Shown here: positions 24,009-36,332 of the stretch, in pieces | Position numbering within the stretch: the first letter of the stretch is position 1 | How the letters are laid out: the number at the start of each line of letters is the position of its first letter | Origin: Hirundichthys speculiger | Lineage: Eukaryota; Chordata; Actinopteri; Beloniformes; Exocoetidae | Assembly (NCBI GenBank): GCA_018398805.1 | Contig: JAGFBZ010000861.1 | Location: forward strand, 653,501-717,500 | DNA length: 64,000 nt | Direction: 5' to 3' | Translations under genes and position numbers: made by a program | Notes under the pieces: model-generated | What the model was told of the DNA's origin: nothing | Database searches by the model: none | The model's input: only the letters and a program-made list of their open reading frames with translations

Positions 24009-27000
24009 TCAGGCCTTCAGTGTCTTTGGGGGAACAGCATGCTTTTGGTACAAGGACGTTGGGAACATGAGGGCCTTGGCTGTCCTGAAGGACAGGTTAG
24101 GAAGTCCAGCCATCACCCTGGCAGCTTCTGCACTCAGCTCCTCATCCGGTGGAGGTTTTTCTGACTGACAACAAACACAAACAAAGATGAACGATTAATA
24201 TAATAGAATGACATAGTGTGGCAGCACACACGACTGAGATGTTCGTCTTCTTTGCTGTGGACATCAGGACTAAGCACCCGCTAAGTGGCTGCTGGTAATG
24301 CTGGTTTCCAGTTTGTTAATGGTCAATTTCCTCAGCTCCTGGTCGACGTCTCTACATGTGAGAGGAAATGACAAAACCATAAAAGGGACAAAAGCGTCAA
24401 GAGCACAAACACGGCAAAAACTGCATGTAGCATCAGAGTACTGACTCATTTTACAACGTCATGGTAAAACTTTTAAACAGTGAACAACATGTTGAGTTGT
24501 GTAGTTTCACGTGCTGACCTGGTGGAGCGCTGCTGCCTCGGCCTCTGCTGGGTCAGATCTCCTCCTCAGGGCCTCAGCATTCATCTTTGCAGCCGAGGTT
24601 TTATGTACTCTGCTACAGAAACACCCCTCTCTTCCTAACTCCTGACAGACTGTTCTCACTGACAGTCTCTCCATGTCTTGCATTGCATTCTCAATCATTA
24701 GATTAAATTAATACACGCTCTTCTTCAAGGGAACACAATGGAGGTAAAAACGTTGTCAGTCAACCCTCTTCCAAAGTCACTTTGTTTACTCTCTTCTGCC
24801 ATTGTTACAAAGTCTGTTAAATATTTTGGTGCATAGCATGAAGGGTAATCGGATGTTAATTTGATTTGTCATTTCATTTATAAATTCCTTTTGTTGCATT
24901 TCAAGTATAAATATTGGTATTTAATTGCTTTATAGCTAACTTTAAACCACAGTTTGGTGGAAAGCTTCGTTTTTGATAAACCACGGTATCACTTAGGGTG
25001 TAGTTCAAGCACACTGTACTGGATATACTATAATCCTGCACCAGACTGTTGTATCAGGCAAAGGGGACTCCAACAGTTCCATTAAATTACTGCAACATGT
25101 GCGACACCAGGAACCAGCTCTTTATGGTCTGCTGCCAATGTTTTAGGTATCAATACTAACTCTGCTTCTCCTGTGATGACCTTGTAACATGTCTGCTGCA
25201 GGGAAAAAGAAATAACTGTGATGTCATTTGGCATTTCGGAGTGATACCAATTGATCTCCTCATACATAACTGTAAATGGACTGTGGTGATGTCACAATGT
25301 GCCAACAGCCCAGAGGACAGAAGCAGATCAGCATAGGGTGGGAGAGTAAATAAGCAGGGGCCAGCAGAAACCAGAATTTAAGCTCTTTCAATTTGGATTT
25401 TTGTTTAACTCCACTCAAGATTATGAAAAAGACAAACACTGACGTAATTGTATATTTATTTAGTGACGCTGCTCTCCAGCTGCTGAATTTTTGATGTCTT
25501 ATATTAAGTTTTGAGCAGGATCAAAAGATCAGAGGAAAAAGTAACCAGACACCAAGCAGATGATCAACTGATTTATTTCAGTATGTACAAGGATTTTCAG
25601 TGATTGTTGCAGTGATGCAGTAAATAAAGTCTACTTTAGCAGTAAACCTGCAGAGAAAAAAAACTATATTGTGGTCCAAAGTTTATTTTTGAGAAGAAAA
25701 AGAATTAACCACTCTTGGGGTGGGGGACAAAAAAATGCTTCAAGAAGGCACAACTCATTATGACAGACTATTGGCATTGACAAATGTGTCGCGGGCAGTT
25801 ATTAAACCCCTGAAAAAAAGGGATGGAAAAAAAAGGATGCCAAGTATGTCAGCTTTGGAAGTCACGAGTTTTGGAAGCAGGCGTTGTCCTATTTCGTACG
25901 GACACATCCATCCATCCATCTTCTGACACTTATCAGTTACCACATGAAGTACAGGATAAAGTGCACAAGAAGAAAAAAAAAAATCAAATGCAGCACTGAG
26001 TGACAGCAGAATTCACAACTACGAAGACATGTCTTGTCAAAGTACTCTGACAATAACCTTCCAAGACATTTTGTGAAAGAAAATTTAAAAGAAGCTATCA
26101 AATCATACAACAAATAATGAATCTACAGGTCTCTTGTAATAACACAGCCTGACTGGATCATTAATGATTTGTTCCAACAGTAAATGATGTTTCTGCGCAA
26201 CAAGAAACAAAATATAAGACTGCCCTCTACTGTTCATAATTTATAATTACACCCTTTATTAATACTAAGTTTTTATACACCCTCACTTAATTTTTGGATT
26301 AAATGAGGGTTTAAGACCCAACACTTCATTAAGAAATTGAGGGTAAAAGGTTTTTAAGTTACTCAGCTCTATCTTTAGATTTACGCTCATAAGTCTGTGC
26401 GAATATAAATATCTGTTAACAACAATGAACTCATCCTGCGTGCTACTAACAAAATAGTCAATCTTATGTTCTGGTTATGCAGAATTTTATGTTCATACAA
26501 GATCCTTACAGTCTTTCAGCACAGCTACACTGCATTTAGCACATGTATGTCTTGTGTGACCCTCTTCAACACACATGCAGCTGCAAAATGGCAAAAGTTT
26601 GTTTTCCCATTTTTTTTCCTGAAAAGAAAATCAAATCAGAGCATGGCTGTTAATGCAACCAAGTGAAGCTAAATAATATAAATGCAGAACTTATTTAATT
26701 TCAATTCTAATAATCGTTACCTCCAACAACAACTGAAAGCTGCTACAAAAACACTAGAGTCTACAGACATTTTTACTTGTTTTTTTCTGGCATTTTGTTG
26801 TGGGTGCTTACAAAAACTGATCCAGTTGTTAGAAATTGGATGCAAAATGACAGTAGAACAGACTAATTTAATTTTATAAATAAAATGTTTTTTTTATTCC
26901 ATTTTTAAGATAATTTAAACTGTGGAAATATTGCACTTAATACTGATGCACACAATCTAAATCTCAAAAAATTAAACTACAAAAAAAAAGTTAACACAAA

Positions 27001-30000
27001 AAAAAAAGTGTTTTTATATTGACGGTACCTCTTTTCCTTTGTCTAACAAAATCCACAGAAAACCCATCACAAGCACACAATGAACACAAATCATTTGAAT
27101 GAAAAAGTAAAAAGATTTTTATGTCAAAGAAAGTCAAATGTTGGGTGATACTGTCGGCTTTATGGGAGGAATTCATGAGTGTAGTCATGCACGAGTCAGG
27201 CAGTATTAACACTTCAGGAGCATTAGAGCAGCACAGCAATGCGTATATCTGGTTTCAAAACAGCCTTAAACCACACGAGATGTTACCACTTCAAGATGGA
27301 CATCACAAAATTCCTTCAGCACAGATAGGACTGATACTGAGACAGATTTCCTCTAAAAAGGTCAGAGCAGATTCAGATGGGGAGAGAAAAGGGAAGGCCA
27401 GCTCAGTGTTTTCCCTGGCATAGATTTCTTCCTATTTGACTCCACATCTGTCGAATTTTGAATCTCATTTTATGGTTTATGGTCTGCTGACAACAACATG
27501 ATCTAAGTGCTAATGAACTGCAGAGAGTGACTGGTGAGTCAGTGAGGTTTTTTTTTTTTCCTTTTGGCTTTTTAATAGCAACCATGTAGGGTCTAGCTGG
27601 CAGTCTACTTCCAGCCCCAGAAGTGTGGGGCTCGGCGAGGGGACATACCATCCTGAGAGCTGCTAAGGCCACGGCTGGTCCAGTTCAGCTGGCTGGAAGG
27701 AAGCTCCTCCAACAAAAAGAGAACTCAACATTATTGCATTTAAATGCTGAGGTTTGAGCCTTTTCAAATTAGGGAAAATAAAAAGCTACCTGCACTGAAT
27801 ATGCTGGGGGGTCCAGTTTGTCCTGGGGACTTGGAGGTGCTGTGATCGCCGTGCGTCCTGGAGAACAGGCAGCTGGTACAGAGTCTTTGGTGGGCTCAAG
27901 CATTCCCTGATGGATTATTAGGAAAAAAAATTTTTTTAAAAAATAGGATGAAAGTTAAACAAGTAAGGTTTGAAAAAATAGCTGATGACAGTGACAGCAA
28001 CGGGATGTTTTTGAAACACTGTTAACATCTGAGTGGTATTCAGATAAGACATATTTTCTGGTTTCCAGCCACACAGTGATCAAGTCAGGCATCTTAAAAC
28101 GCCACTGAAAACAATTCAACTTCAACCACATCTTCATGACGTGACTCACCAGACTGGATGTATGAGCGGGCACAGCCACTGGCTGCTTCTTCATGCCAGG
28201 GAACGCCTTCCAGGAGGCAGAGACACAAAGCGAAAATGAACTAAATAAAGTCTCAAAAGTATGGCTGCCAGATCAGAAACCTGCTTGGACATTTATTTTT
28301 AAATCAACAATATATATATAAAAAGGTTGTTGTCCTAGTTTCTGGTCAAGAAGCAGCTGACGCCAAACTCACAATGTTTCCCGTGTCCACGCCAAGGCAC
28401 CTGAGTAGATTTCTGTTACTATGGGAACCAGCCCAACGAAACTGAAGGCCAACTGAATTGTGAATGTCCTGATGCGGCCACGCCATCATCTGCTGAATCC
28501 TACGAGAAGTGACGGAAAGAAACGGTATTTTATTAACCAGGTGAGACCAGTTGTACCTCTTCCCATCTGCTCCACCGACAAGTTCAAACCAGACGTGTTA
28601 AAATTTAAAATCTTAGTGTTGAAAGAGTTAAAAGGTAAAGGTGTTATTGTGCTCTTTCACACTGCCAATCCAAAACCAGATTTTAGCAGCTCCAGATTGC
28701 ATTCAGATAGGAAAAAAAAAAAATCTACACAAGATAAGATTCTTCTTAGTTTTATAGGTTACATTTCATTTCATGTTGCTGTTGAGAAATCCAGGGCAAG
28801 AACACAAACAGAAATGTTAAAAAATAAAGTCACATTCTGTCAGTTCAGAGGTTTTACATAAGTGTAAAGAGGAAAAAAATGCTTATTAGGTCTTAAAATT
28901 TAGTGACCAGAACTTCACATAAAAACTAGCACACTCAGTACTACACCATGTCATTGTTCAACAAAAACTAAGGCAAAAAGCAGAAAAAAAGTGTGTGGGA
29001 AAAAGCACAGCCCATGATCCAATAGCTACCTTTAACATAAATAACTTGAAATTCTCGTTTTCTTTATGATCTTATCAGTCTCACGCCGTCTGCTTGAGGT
29101 CACTGTGCTGCTGCATATCCTGATTTCAGTATGTGTCTTGGCACAAATCAGATGAAAATACTTGCAAACAACAGTGTGATCATCCATTCTTAACATCAAG
29201 AAGCAAATCTAATTTGAATGCAAATTATTCACTGAAGCCTAGTAAACAAGAACTGAGTGCAGAAACATCTGCATTGCAGGCAGCCTGCCGTGGGACATTC
29301 CTGATTAAACTTGCGCATTCATGTAGTTCATTTATGCACAGTAAACCTAATTTAGAAACACTGCAGCAAAATGCAGACACCACTGGAAATGCAAAATTTA
29401 AGTTCAGCGTATATTGGTCACAGTTCTCTGTGTTCAGTCTACATCAGTGACAGAAAGCACGCTGGTGAACCTCTGAACAAAGCTGCAGACTTGGTTGTTC
29501 TGACCTCTGAGCACAGGTGAGTTCAGGTATCTCCTCCTCGCTCTTCAGGGGCTGCTGGAGTTGAAGTAAAGCACCGAGGTTGAGCAGCTCCTCCACGTCT
29601 TCCACAGCTGGTACCTCCACCACAGGGAAACTGGCATGGAAGAGCTGCTGGGCACGGCAGGACGGGGACACCCCAACAGAAAGGCAAAATGGATTTAATC
29701 TTTTCAACCAGAAATTTGAAAATAATAATTGATGATGGTGGTTGAGTTTTGAGTGCTGGTGAAACGTCTCCTACCTGACAACTGTTCCACCTCACAGCCC
29801 AATATGTCCTCGTTTTCTCTCGTTCCTCTCTGTCTCCATCGATCTGCAGGTTGCTGACTGGCTCCCTGAACCGTGTCCAAGTTTTTCCCTTCTATAGACG
29901 TACTTGGGTCCTCGAAGTCCGCCCACAGCCCTTCGCCATCCTCCTGCGTGGGCCCCGAGCAGAAATCTGCAAAGCTGTCACTTGGTGGGAGGTTTCCTAG

Positions 30001-31117
30001 ACTCTGGACCGCTATGTCAGCTGTGTGAGCAGGTTCTTGATCCCTGTGATGCTCAAGACAGCTGTCAATAAAGTCTGCACATTTGTCTTTTGTATCTGTG
30101 CCAGCTTGTGACTGACCGGAGGTAGCAGAAGTTTCCTGAGTCACATGGTGGTTTCCGTCATGAAAATCCTTCTCCAACTCAGACAGACTGAGATTTGCCA
30201 TCATGCCACAAGAGTCAGCATGTTGGTAGTATCTCAGTTCTTCGCCCTCACCATCCATCCCATCCCGATCAATTTGATCATCTTGAGAAGCGAGGGATGA
30301 CACATTCGGCTCTGAATCTGCAGAAGCACTATTAACTGAAAACTCATTACACGTGGCTGTCAAGCTATTGGAAGCAGATCTGAACACAGAGGATGTCTGA
30401 GTGACGTTCCCTGTCATTGCCTGCACCTCAGATGTTTGCAGGGAATCGCAGCTACACTTCCTTTCCCCCTGAATCTCCCCAGACATGCCCAGTTTCTTCT
30501 CAACAGGTGCCAGTATCGAAGCCGCTGCAGCTTCCTGAGGCTGATGGTGATCCTGAGGTGGTTTTTCAACGTGCTTAACCATAATGCACACATCTTCTTC
30601 TGTCTTATACACATGTTGGGATATAGGCTCAGATTCCATAGTAACTCCCTGTCCTAAATGACTGTCTTGCTTCACCCCCAGCAGGGTTGCCATCCCACTG
30701 CTCTGTAAAGCCACAGCACCAGGGGTGTGCTGCCTGCTCCCTGAAAACACTGAAATCAGCAAACCCCGTTTCCTCCTCGGGGGAGCAAGCGCCCACCATA
30801 GGAGCAATGTGGGTCCTGGATTTATGGTCTCCTTGAGTATATCCATTTGTCAGGTGCAAAAAAGTATTAACAGTGCAGTTTTTCCCTTCCAAAAGTATAG
30901 AAGCTCTACCAGCTTCCAACTTCACAGTGGACATGTGCCGAGATTGTTCACCTGGGTGATTAAAGCAGGAGTAAGGTTGATGGGTCGCTGGTTTTACGAG
31001 AGGGGAGCAGGGCATCCCCACGGAAAAGTCCCCAAACTCATCCTCTGATCCAAAGCCCCCGTCACCATCCAGTGGAGGGTGGGTGGAGGGATGCAAGGGC
31101 ATGATGTCGGGCTCCAT
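24009..31117 (-). CDS. aftph: Aftiphilin (clathrin/AP-binding trafficking protein), with two apparent frame breaks
   Basis: Aftiphilin is a cytosolic adaptor partner in clathrin-dependent trafficking; acidic FxDF/WxxF-type motifs bind AP-1/GGA ears and AP-2. Coding exons in transcript order: 31117-29791, 29647-29505, 28499-28373, 28206-28150, 27906-27790, 27706-27649, 24349-about 24250 (or 24278) and 24164-24009 (TGA). Recognition: MEPDI start, DEFGDF (26-31), FADF (119-122), DSFADF and GLWADFED; then EQLFHASFP, GLQFRWAGSHSNRNLL, GMKKQPVAVP, GMLEPTKD, DVDQELRKL and a LSAEAARVMAGLPNLSF terminus. All match the order in vertebrate aftiphilin. Human aftiphilin is about 900 residues, so this one is shorter (roughly 690). 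The first exon carries one extra base near C5 at 30675-30679, and the seventh meets TAG at 24270-24272 unless a base is restored or a donor at 24277/24276 is used. A non-coding first exon may end at 32541 (donor GTAGGA), joining an acceptor before 31144. Confidence 0.85.
24350..27648 (-). other. aftph: Large aftph intron
   Basis: A 3.3-kb intron between the exon ending SSSQD and the exon starting DVDQEL. It is AT-rich with several poly(A) runs. A minus-strand open frame of 61 codons at 25082-25267 looks somewhat protein-like but could not be assigned and is not called a gene. A short CATC repeat lies at 25904-25920. Confidence 0.5.
27707..29790 (-). other. aftph: Short aftph introns
   Basis: Introns at 27791/27707 and 27907-28149, 28207-28372, 28500-29504 and 29648-29790. 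Donor and acceptor phases agree on both sides of each. Nothing else is recognised. The + strand open frames here overlap exons or are random. Confidence 0.5.
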
Positions 31118-33010
31118 AGATTCTGTCTAGAAGGACTCATGCGTCTGGTAGAGGAAAAGGAAAGGAAGAGGGAAGTTAGGGTCAAATATAACAGCCACAA
31201 GGAATAAAAATGTTAATATTTAAAAATGGTCACCTTTCTAGAGCTCAAAAACAAACAACATTGGTTTCATATCTGACAAATGTCGTCAAACCGCTCACAA
31301 AAGAAATTATTAAAGGGAAGGACGTTGCCTGTATAGAGATATTACATAACATGTTTCATATTCTGATCCCTGGCTGTTGGATATCAGCTGGCACTGTACA
31401 CCGATCCAATATCCAGTGATATTTAAAATAAAATATTTTTAAAAATCAAAAAAAACATTTATTTTGCTTTTTAATTGATATTTAGTACCAACCTTATATA
31501 AATGTCACCATTAATGCTGTCATATCATAAACTCATGGTGCTCTTTCACATAATGGCTACTTAAATGCTTAATGAGGTCGCTTGTGTTTTATTTGGCAAT
31601 AATCCTGTCAACCTGTAATTGTGTATATCTTTATATGCAAACATGCAATCCAATCATCGTGGAGCAGAGGCACAGTGGTTGGGAACAACCCACCCTTTCT
31701 GCCTGCGTGCAAATTAGTTACCAGTCATCCTTTCGCAAAATAGCGAAAATCTAGGAAGTCGTGGCTCTTTGCAGTAGCTAAAATTAAATAGTTAAAGTTG
31801 CATTTCTTTGTCTCAGAGTACTTTCCCACCCCTGCTCTATATGATGTTTAAAAGAAAACACCACCTTGGGCATAGTCTTGCTGTCTGGATGATTGCACGT
31901 TCCTCCAAAAACTCTGTAGGATTTAACATCAATAGTTTTAAGAGATGCTGAAAATAAGATGAGTGGTCCTTCTCTTAAGATACAGAATTTTTAAATCCCT
32001 CTTACCATTTTCACTGTCACATTTTTCTACAAAATCAGCATAATATATATACACATCTCTGGAAAAAAAACACACACACACATGGAGGCTTTATGATATG
32101 CTCCACGATATACTCGAGATATATAAACAACTAAAGTTCTAGGGTTTTGTAAAAGGACTTCCTGACAGTGCTGCATTTGTTTGGTTGTTCAGACTCTCCC
32201 TGTGTTAAAAATTGAGGAACTGAGAGGAACTTGCATATGATTGTTCCGCATGACAAGAAAATGCCCCTAACTAACAAGAACTAACAAGCAAACAAATTCT
32301 AGACATTCATACTTGATCATGAGCAGTTAGTCTCCCCTCATCACATGCTCGTGTCCTGTCCCCAGTCAGAAAACCGATACAGGGAAGATTATCCGCAGCT
32401 TTGTAACCACTGCAGGTTCAAGGATTAACGGCTGCATTAATGCTTGCTCAACGGCACCTCGCTCCTTTTATTCTGCTGTACAACAGGTTAGAGTAGACTT
32501 GTTGTGTTGTAGGTAAAGACAAAACCACCAAACGTCCTACCTTCTTTTTCAGTGGTCTTTAAAACCGGACAGACAGGTGAAACGAAAGGATGAGTTTAAA
32601 GTCGTGTAAAAAAAATAAAATAAAGTATAAAAATAAAAATGGCTGAAACATTAACTGCCTTAACTCGAGAAGGAATTCGCGGCTAGTGCAAAGCTCGCTG
32701 GCACCAACAATTTGTTTATGCAAAAGAAAAAGTGCAAACAGAAAGCTAATCCCAAACAGCTCATTATCTTGTTACCATGACGGCAAAAATGATTAGCTAG
32801 CATTGACAACAGCTAGCTCGTGAAGCCGCCGTCCAGCCGTCGTTTAAAAGCAGACAAGCACTGCCGTGTTATTTAAATTCAGCCAACTTCTACTGAGCAA
32901 TACTAGCTTTTATTTTTACCAGCAGTCATTCACTTGGTGTGTCTGTGCCCCAGCCCCGGTCTCCATCTTCTCTCACCACCACCATCCATGGGATTTAACT
33001 GAGACGCGTG
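31118..33010 (-). other. aftph: aftph 5' UTR, first intron and probable promoter side
   Basis: The coding exon's acceptor (CTCTACCAG) ends at 31145, leaving a 26-nt leader before ATG. Upstream, the minus strand has a good donor (GAAG|GTAGGA) at 32541, so a non-coding first exon probably lies between there and about 32900. The presumed promoter is not CpG-rich enough to define by eye. The rest is AT-rich intron with an ACAC run near 32070. Confidence 0.4.
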
Positions 33011-34649
33011 AAAAGAGAAGACATCTCACTGTGTTTAGTTCCAGGCTACATATTCACGTAGAAGAGTTGAGGAAATGGCCAGGGTCAAAGTTACAGACGG
33101 GGGAAAAGAATGATAGATTGGTGTCGGATTTGATTGTCTTTGAACCCACCTACCCCCACTGGAAAAACGTGACCTCTAACAGTCGGCAACCAACTCATCT
33201 AATTTAGTATCCACAAAGTGACACATCTTCATAATAGACGATCTTCGTTGACGTCCAAATTGCTTGAGCGCAATATCACCCCCTAACGGTGAGATTTGGC
33301 GTTACACTAGATTTTGTTTTCAGCTTCGCCCAGTTTATTCTTCTGTTTTACATAAATTGATCACAAAACATCAGGACAGAGCATGTTAGTCGATATCACC
33401 AAGTTGCACCTGGTAAATAAATAGTTTATTTTCAACCGCTGTCCCTGGGTCTCATGTGAAATTGGTCACAAAACCAACAGTAAAGGAAAAAAAAGGAAAA
33501 ATGCGCCAGAAAAAGGGCAGATACCAGAGACTGTATAATTACAGGCAGATGACAAACAAAGTCCCAGTGTCAGAAAGAACTGATGTTCAAAAATGACACA
33601 AATTCACTGTGACTGTACACAAAACAACTGCAAACAGAAAAAACAATTTTTAAAAAAGGAAACACACATAAACAACTGCAAAATTGTAGAAATGGTTGTA
33701 ATTGAACTCACATGTTAACTGTAATGAATTTGTCTTGGCTTTCTTTAGGTCATAAAGAGATACATAACAGGCAGTGACAGGAATTAAAACACAGGCTTGA
33801 ACTTGTAAACCTACAACTGTTGGTTTTTTTTTCCCCATGGATGAACTATATTTCACAGTTACAACTACAAATGTTATCTAGGATGTAATAATCTATTAAA
33901 ATAACAACAAATTATTTTTGTTGCTTTTTTTTAAATGAATCTACAAAACCTGAAAAAATGGAATCACCACTTTAGGAGGACATTTATTAAGCTGTTTTAT
34001 TAAAAAAAAAAAAAATAAGTTAAGAGTTAGGGCTTTGTAAGTCATACCTAAAAATTACTCTAACTAATGGCAAATTTTCAGATCAAGGGGTTACAATCGG
34101 ATTACGAGACTGTAGTTCAAAACAAAGTTTGGCTAAAGCTGTTGGACGCTTTCACTCAGCCGTGTCTAAAATCTGGACCACGGACAAACCAAATCAGAAC
34201 ACAGGACCCGATGTTTGTGACCGACCTGCCACAAATCATCTGAAGGAAACTGGATTTGCATACAACAGCCCCCCCACCCCCTACACCTGTTCTGTCAGCT
34301 GCTATGAAGAGGACAGAACCTAATTGATGAAGTATATTGTTGTTCATAGTGAACTCCATGTTTGTCAAAATATGATGATGAAGATGATGCCACAAAATTA
34401 TTTCATTTAAGTGACTGAAATTTTTCAGCTCATTGCTCCAATTACAGCAGGAAATTCAATAGTATTTGTTTGGATAGTATTTGTTTTACAAAGCTGAAAA
34501 GGTTTGGGTATGAAGTACTATAGTCGTGTTTTTTTTTTCACAAAGTAAAATAACTCATGAACATACTCCAACAGTGTTGATTCCATTTTTCTTTTTTTTT
34601 AAAAACATGTTGCATTTCTGATCAGGCAACGCCCCTCCACAACAGCACC
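33011..34649. other. Intergenic region between the zinc finger gene and aftph
   Basis: Minus-strand AATAAA hexamers at 33983-33988 and 33996-34001 may end the zinc finger mRNA. A C7-C8 tract occurs near 34268. No gene is recognised. Confidence 0.5.
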
Positions 34650-35878
34650 CTATTTCCTGGCTTCGTGGATCTTCATGTGCACCTTCAGGTTTGAAAGCGT
34701 GTGAAATTTCTTTCCACAGCGCGAACAGCGAAATGTTCTCTCCCCGCTGATCTCAGTCGTGTCCAACACCTGTTTGGAGCACGTTTTTAAATGATAGGAA
34801 TGTGCAACCATTTTGCCGCAGGAATTGCAGAAATAGGGCTTCTCGCCCGTGTGCTTCCTCATGTGAACCCTGAGATTTGAATTCTGGGTGAAGAATTTCC
34901 CACAGAAAGGGCATCTGTGTGGCTTTTCACCTGTGTGAATTCTTAAGTGCAAAGCCAGGCTGTCCCTGCGGGCGAACTCCTTCTCACACTCGGGACATTT
35001 AAAGGCTTTCTCTCCCATGTGAAACTCGTCCATGTGCCTGAACAGATCACAGTCCCTGCTGAAGGAGCAGCCGCAGAAACGGCAGGCCCTCTTGTCTTGG
35101 ACCTGTTCGGGGTGCAGGAAAGAGGCGTCGACGTGACTCGGGCCACAGTAGGACGAGCTCGAGCCATTATGTCCAATCCATTCTTCATCATCATTATTCA
35201 GTGTCACAGTTATGGAGCTCACGCTCTGGAACAGATGGCCGTCTGTCTGGTTCACAACAGTTGTTTCTGGTTCATAATGTGTAGCTTTTACATCCTCTGA
35301 TGAGTCCTCCTCCAGGTCCGGGATGATGCACAGATCCACCTGCTCCTCTTTGACCCGCTGGGTCTCTTTTTGCTCCTCAACCTCAACCTCTGGCTTCTCT
35401 GGATCTGACTGGGTTTCTGGACAGAGAAGACACATGGAAGACACTTTATAAATGAATATCCTGCAGATCTACAACACTTGTTTAAAAAATAATTTTTTTT
35501 TTTTTTTTTTTTAATGCAGCAACGACTGTTGTTTTGCTGCCTTTTAAATCTCACATGACATCCTGCCGGTCAGCGAAAATTGATTTGAGAATTACAAATC
35601 TAATTAAATAAACAACCCTCAACAGTCGCTGAAGCTCGGAGGCCGTTTTCACAACTGTGACAAGAAAACCGTTACAAACCTGCTCTGGACAGGAATATAC
35701 GAGGGTGTAAAACCGTCAACTGCTCGATTTGTTGCCTCAGCTGGAGGATTTCGGTCCTGGAGCGGACAACCTCCTCCTGGTAGTCCGCTATTGTCTTCTC
35801 AACGAGCCCGAAGATTTCGTTGGCAGCCGCCGCCAGCCGCTCGTTGACCAGCAGCCTGAGCTGTTGTGTCCCCAACAT
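34650..35878 (-). CDS. C2H2 zinc finger protein, two coding exons
   Basis: A probable nuclear DNA-binding regulator of the teleost-expanded C2H2 class. Coding exons: 35878-35680 (66 codons plus 1 nt, donor CAG|GTTTGT) and 35416-34650 (acceptor CTGTCCAG), total 321 residues. The start chosen is MLGTQQLRLLVNERLAAAANEIF, which matches the usual N-terminal helix of this fish class; an in-frame ATG at 35923 would add 15 Arg-rich residues. Residues 1-60 form a coiled-coil-like region (VNERLAAAANEIFGLVEKTIADYQEEVVRS). An acidic linker follows. Fingers run from about 178 to 318: CRFC..H, CPEC..H-IH, CPFC..H-KH, a degenerate CNSC finger and CSRC..H-IH, with HTGEKP linkers between 2-3 and 3-4. No KRAB or BTB domain is seen. 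The target is unknown. Confidence 0.88.
35417..35679 (-). other. Intron of the zinc finger gene
   Basis: A 263-bp intron with GT..AG ends and a long T run (A run on the coding strand) near 35490-35513. Confidence 0.75.
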
Positions 35879-36260
35879 GACGAACCGCCGCCGGCGAGAG
35901 TCAAACCCCGGAGGACGACACACGGACCGTTAGGTGAAAAAATAGAATCCGCGAGACAGGAAAAACGGCCGTAATGAATCTAAACAAAAGAGAACAATGT
36001 GATGATAATTGTTTTTTCGTGAATCGTCAGCGCCCTCTGCTGCGGTGGATGACAATTAGTGTTTACGTGACGTACTAATTTGACAGAATTCCCTCCAAAA
36101 AGCCCTTTTTCTGGGTCCTTGAAGACATTTTAACTCTCACCTAAAAGGCTGAGTACGTCCTGACTGACTGCTGGAGAGTTTCGGGTTTAAAAGCCATTTT
36201 GGAGCTGTTAAAACAACTGACTCGTCCGTCTCAATCACCGAGGGTCGTTAGGGGTTTTTA

Positions 36261-36332
36261 TGACGCTGCCGTGGCTGGGCCATCAGAAAGCTCACTTGTA
36301 AAGGTCGCGGGTTCGAGCCCCGCACTGTGACC
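36261..36332 (+). tRNA. Degenerate tRNA-like sequence (possible tRNA-Thr relic)
   Basis: A perfect five-pair T-arm is visible (GCGGG, loop TTCGAGC, CCCGC at about 36307-36323). An A-box-like TGGCTGGGCC lies upstream, and an anticodon-loop-like CTTGTAA would give TGT at 36297-36299. The acceptor halves do not pair well and the anticodon stem is poor. This is more likely a tRNA pseudogene or the head of a tRNA-derived SINE than a working gene. Confidence 0.3.

Noticed and set aside
23890..24168. 92-codon + strand open frame
   Set aside because: It lies opposite the terminal aftph exon, whose minus-strand reading matches the aftiphilin C-terminus. The + frame is a shadow.
25082..25267. 61-codon minus-strand frame with a protein-like look (KVITGEAELVLIPK)
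   Set aside because: It matches no family I know, has no splice context and sits inside an aftph intron. It may be a decayed element fragment, but that cannot be supported.
29761..29777. Stronger donor (CAG|GTAGGA) for the aftph main exon
   Set aside because: It leaves phase 1, and no acceptor in the next exon fits. Ending at GAG|GTGGAA (29791) gives phase 0 and the expected E-QLFHASFP junction.
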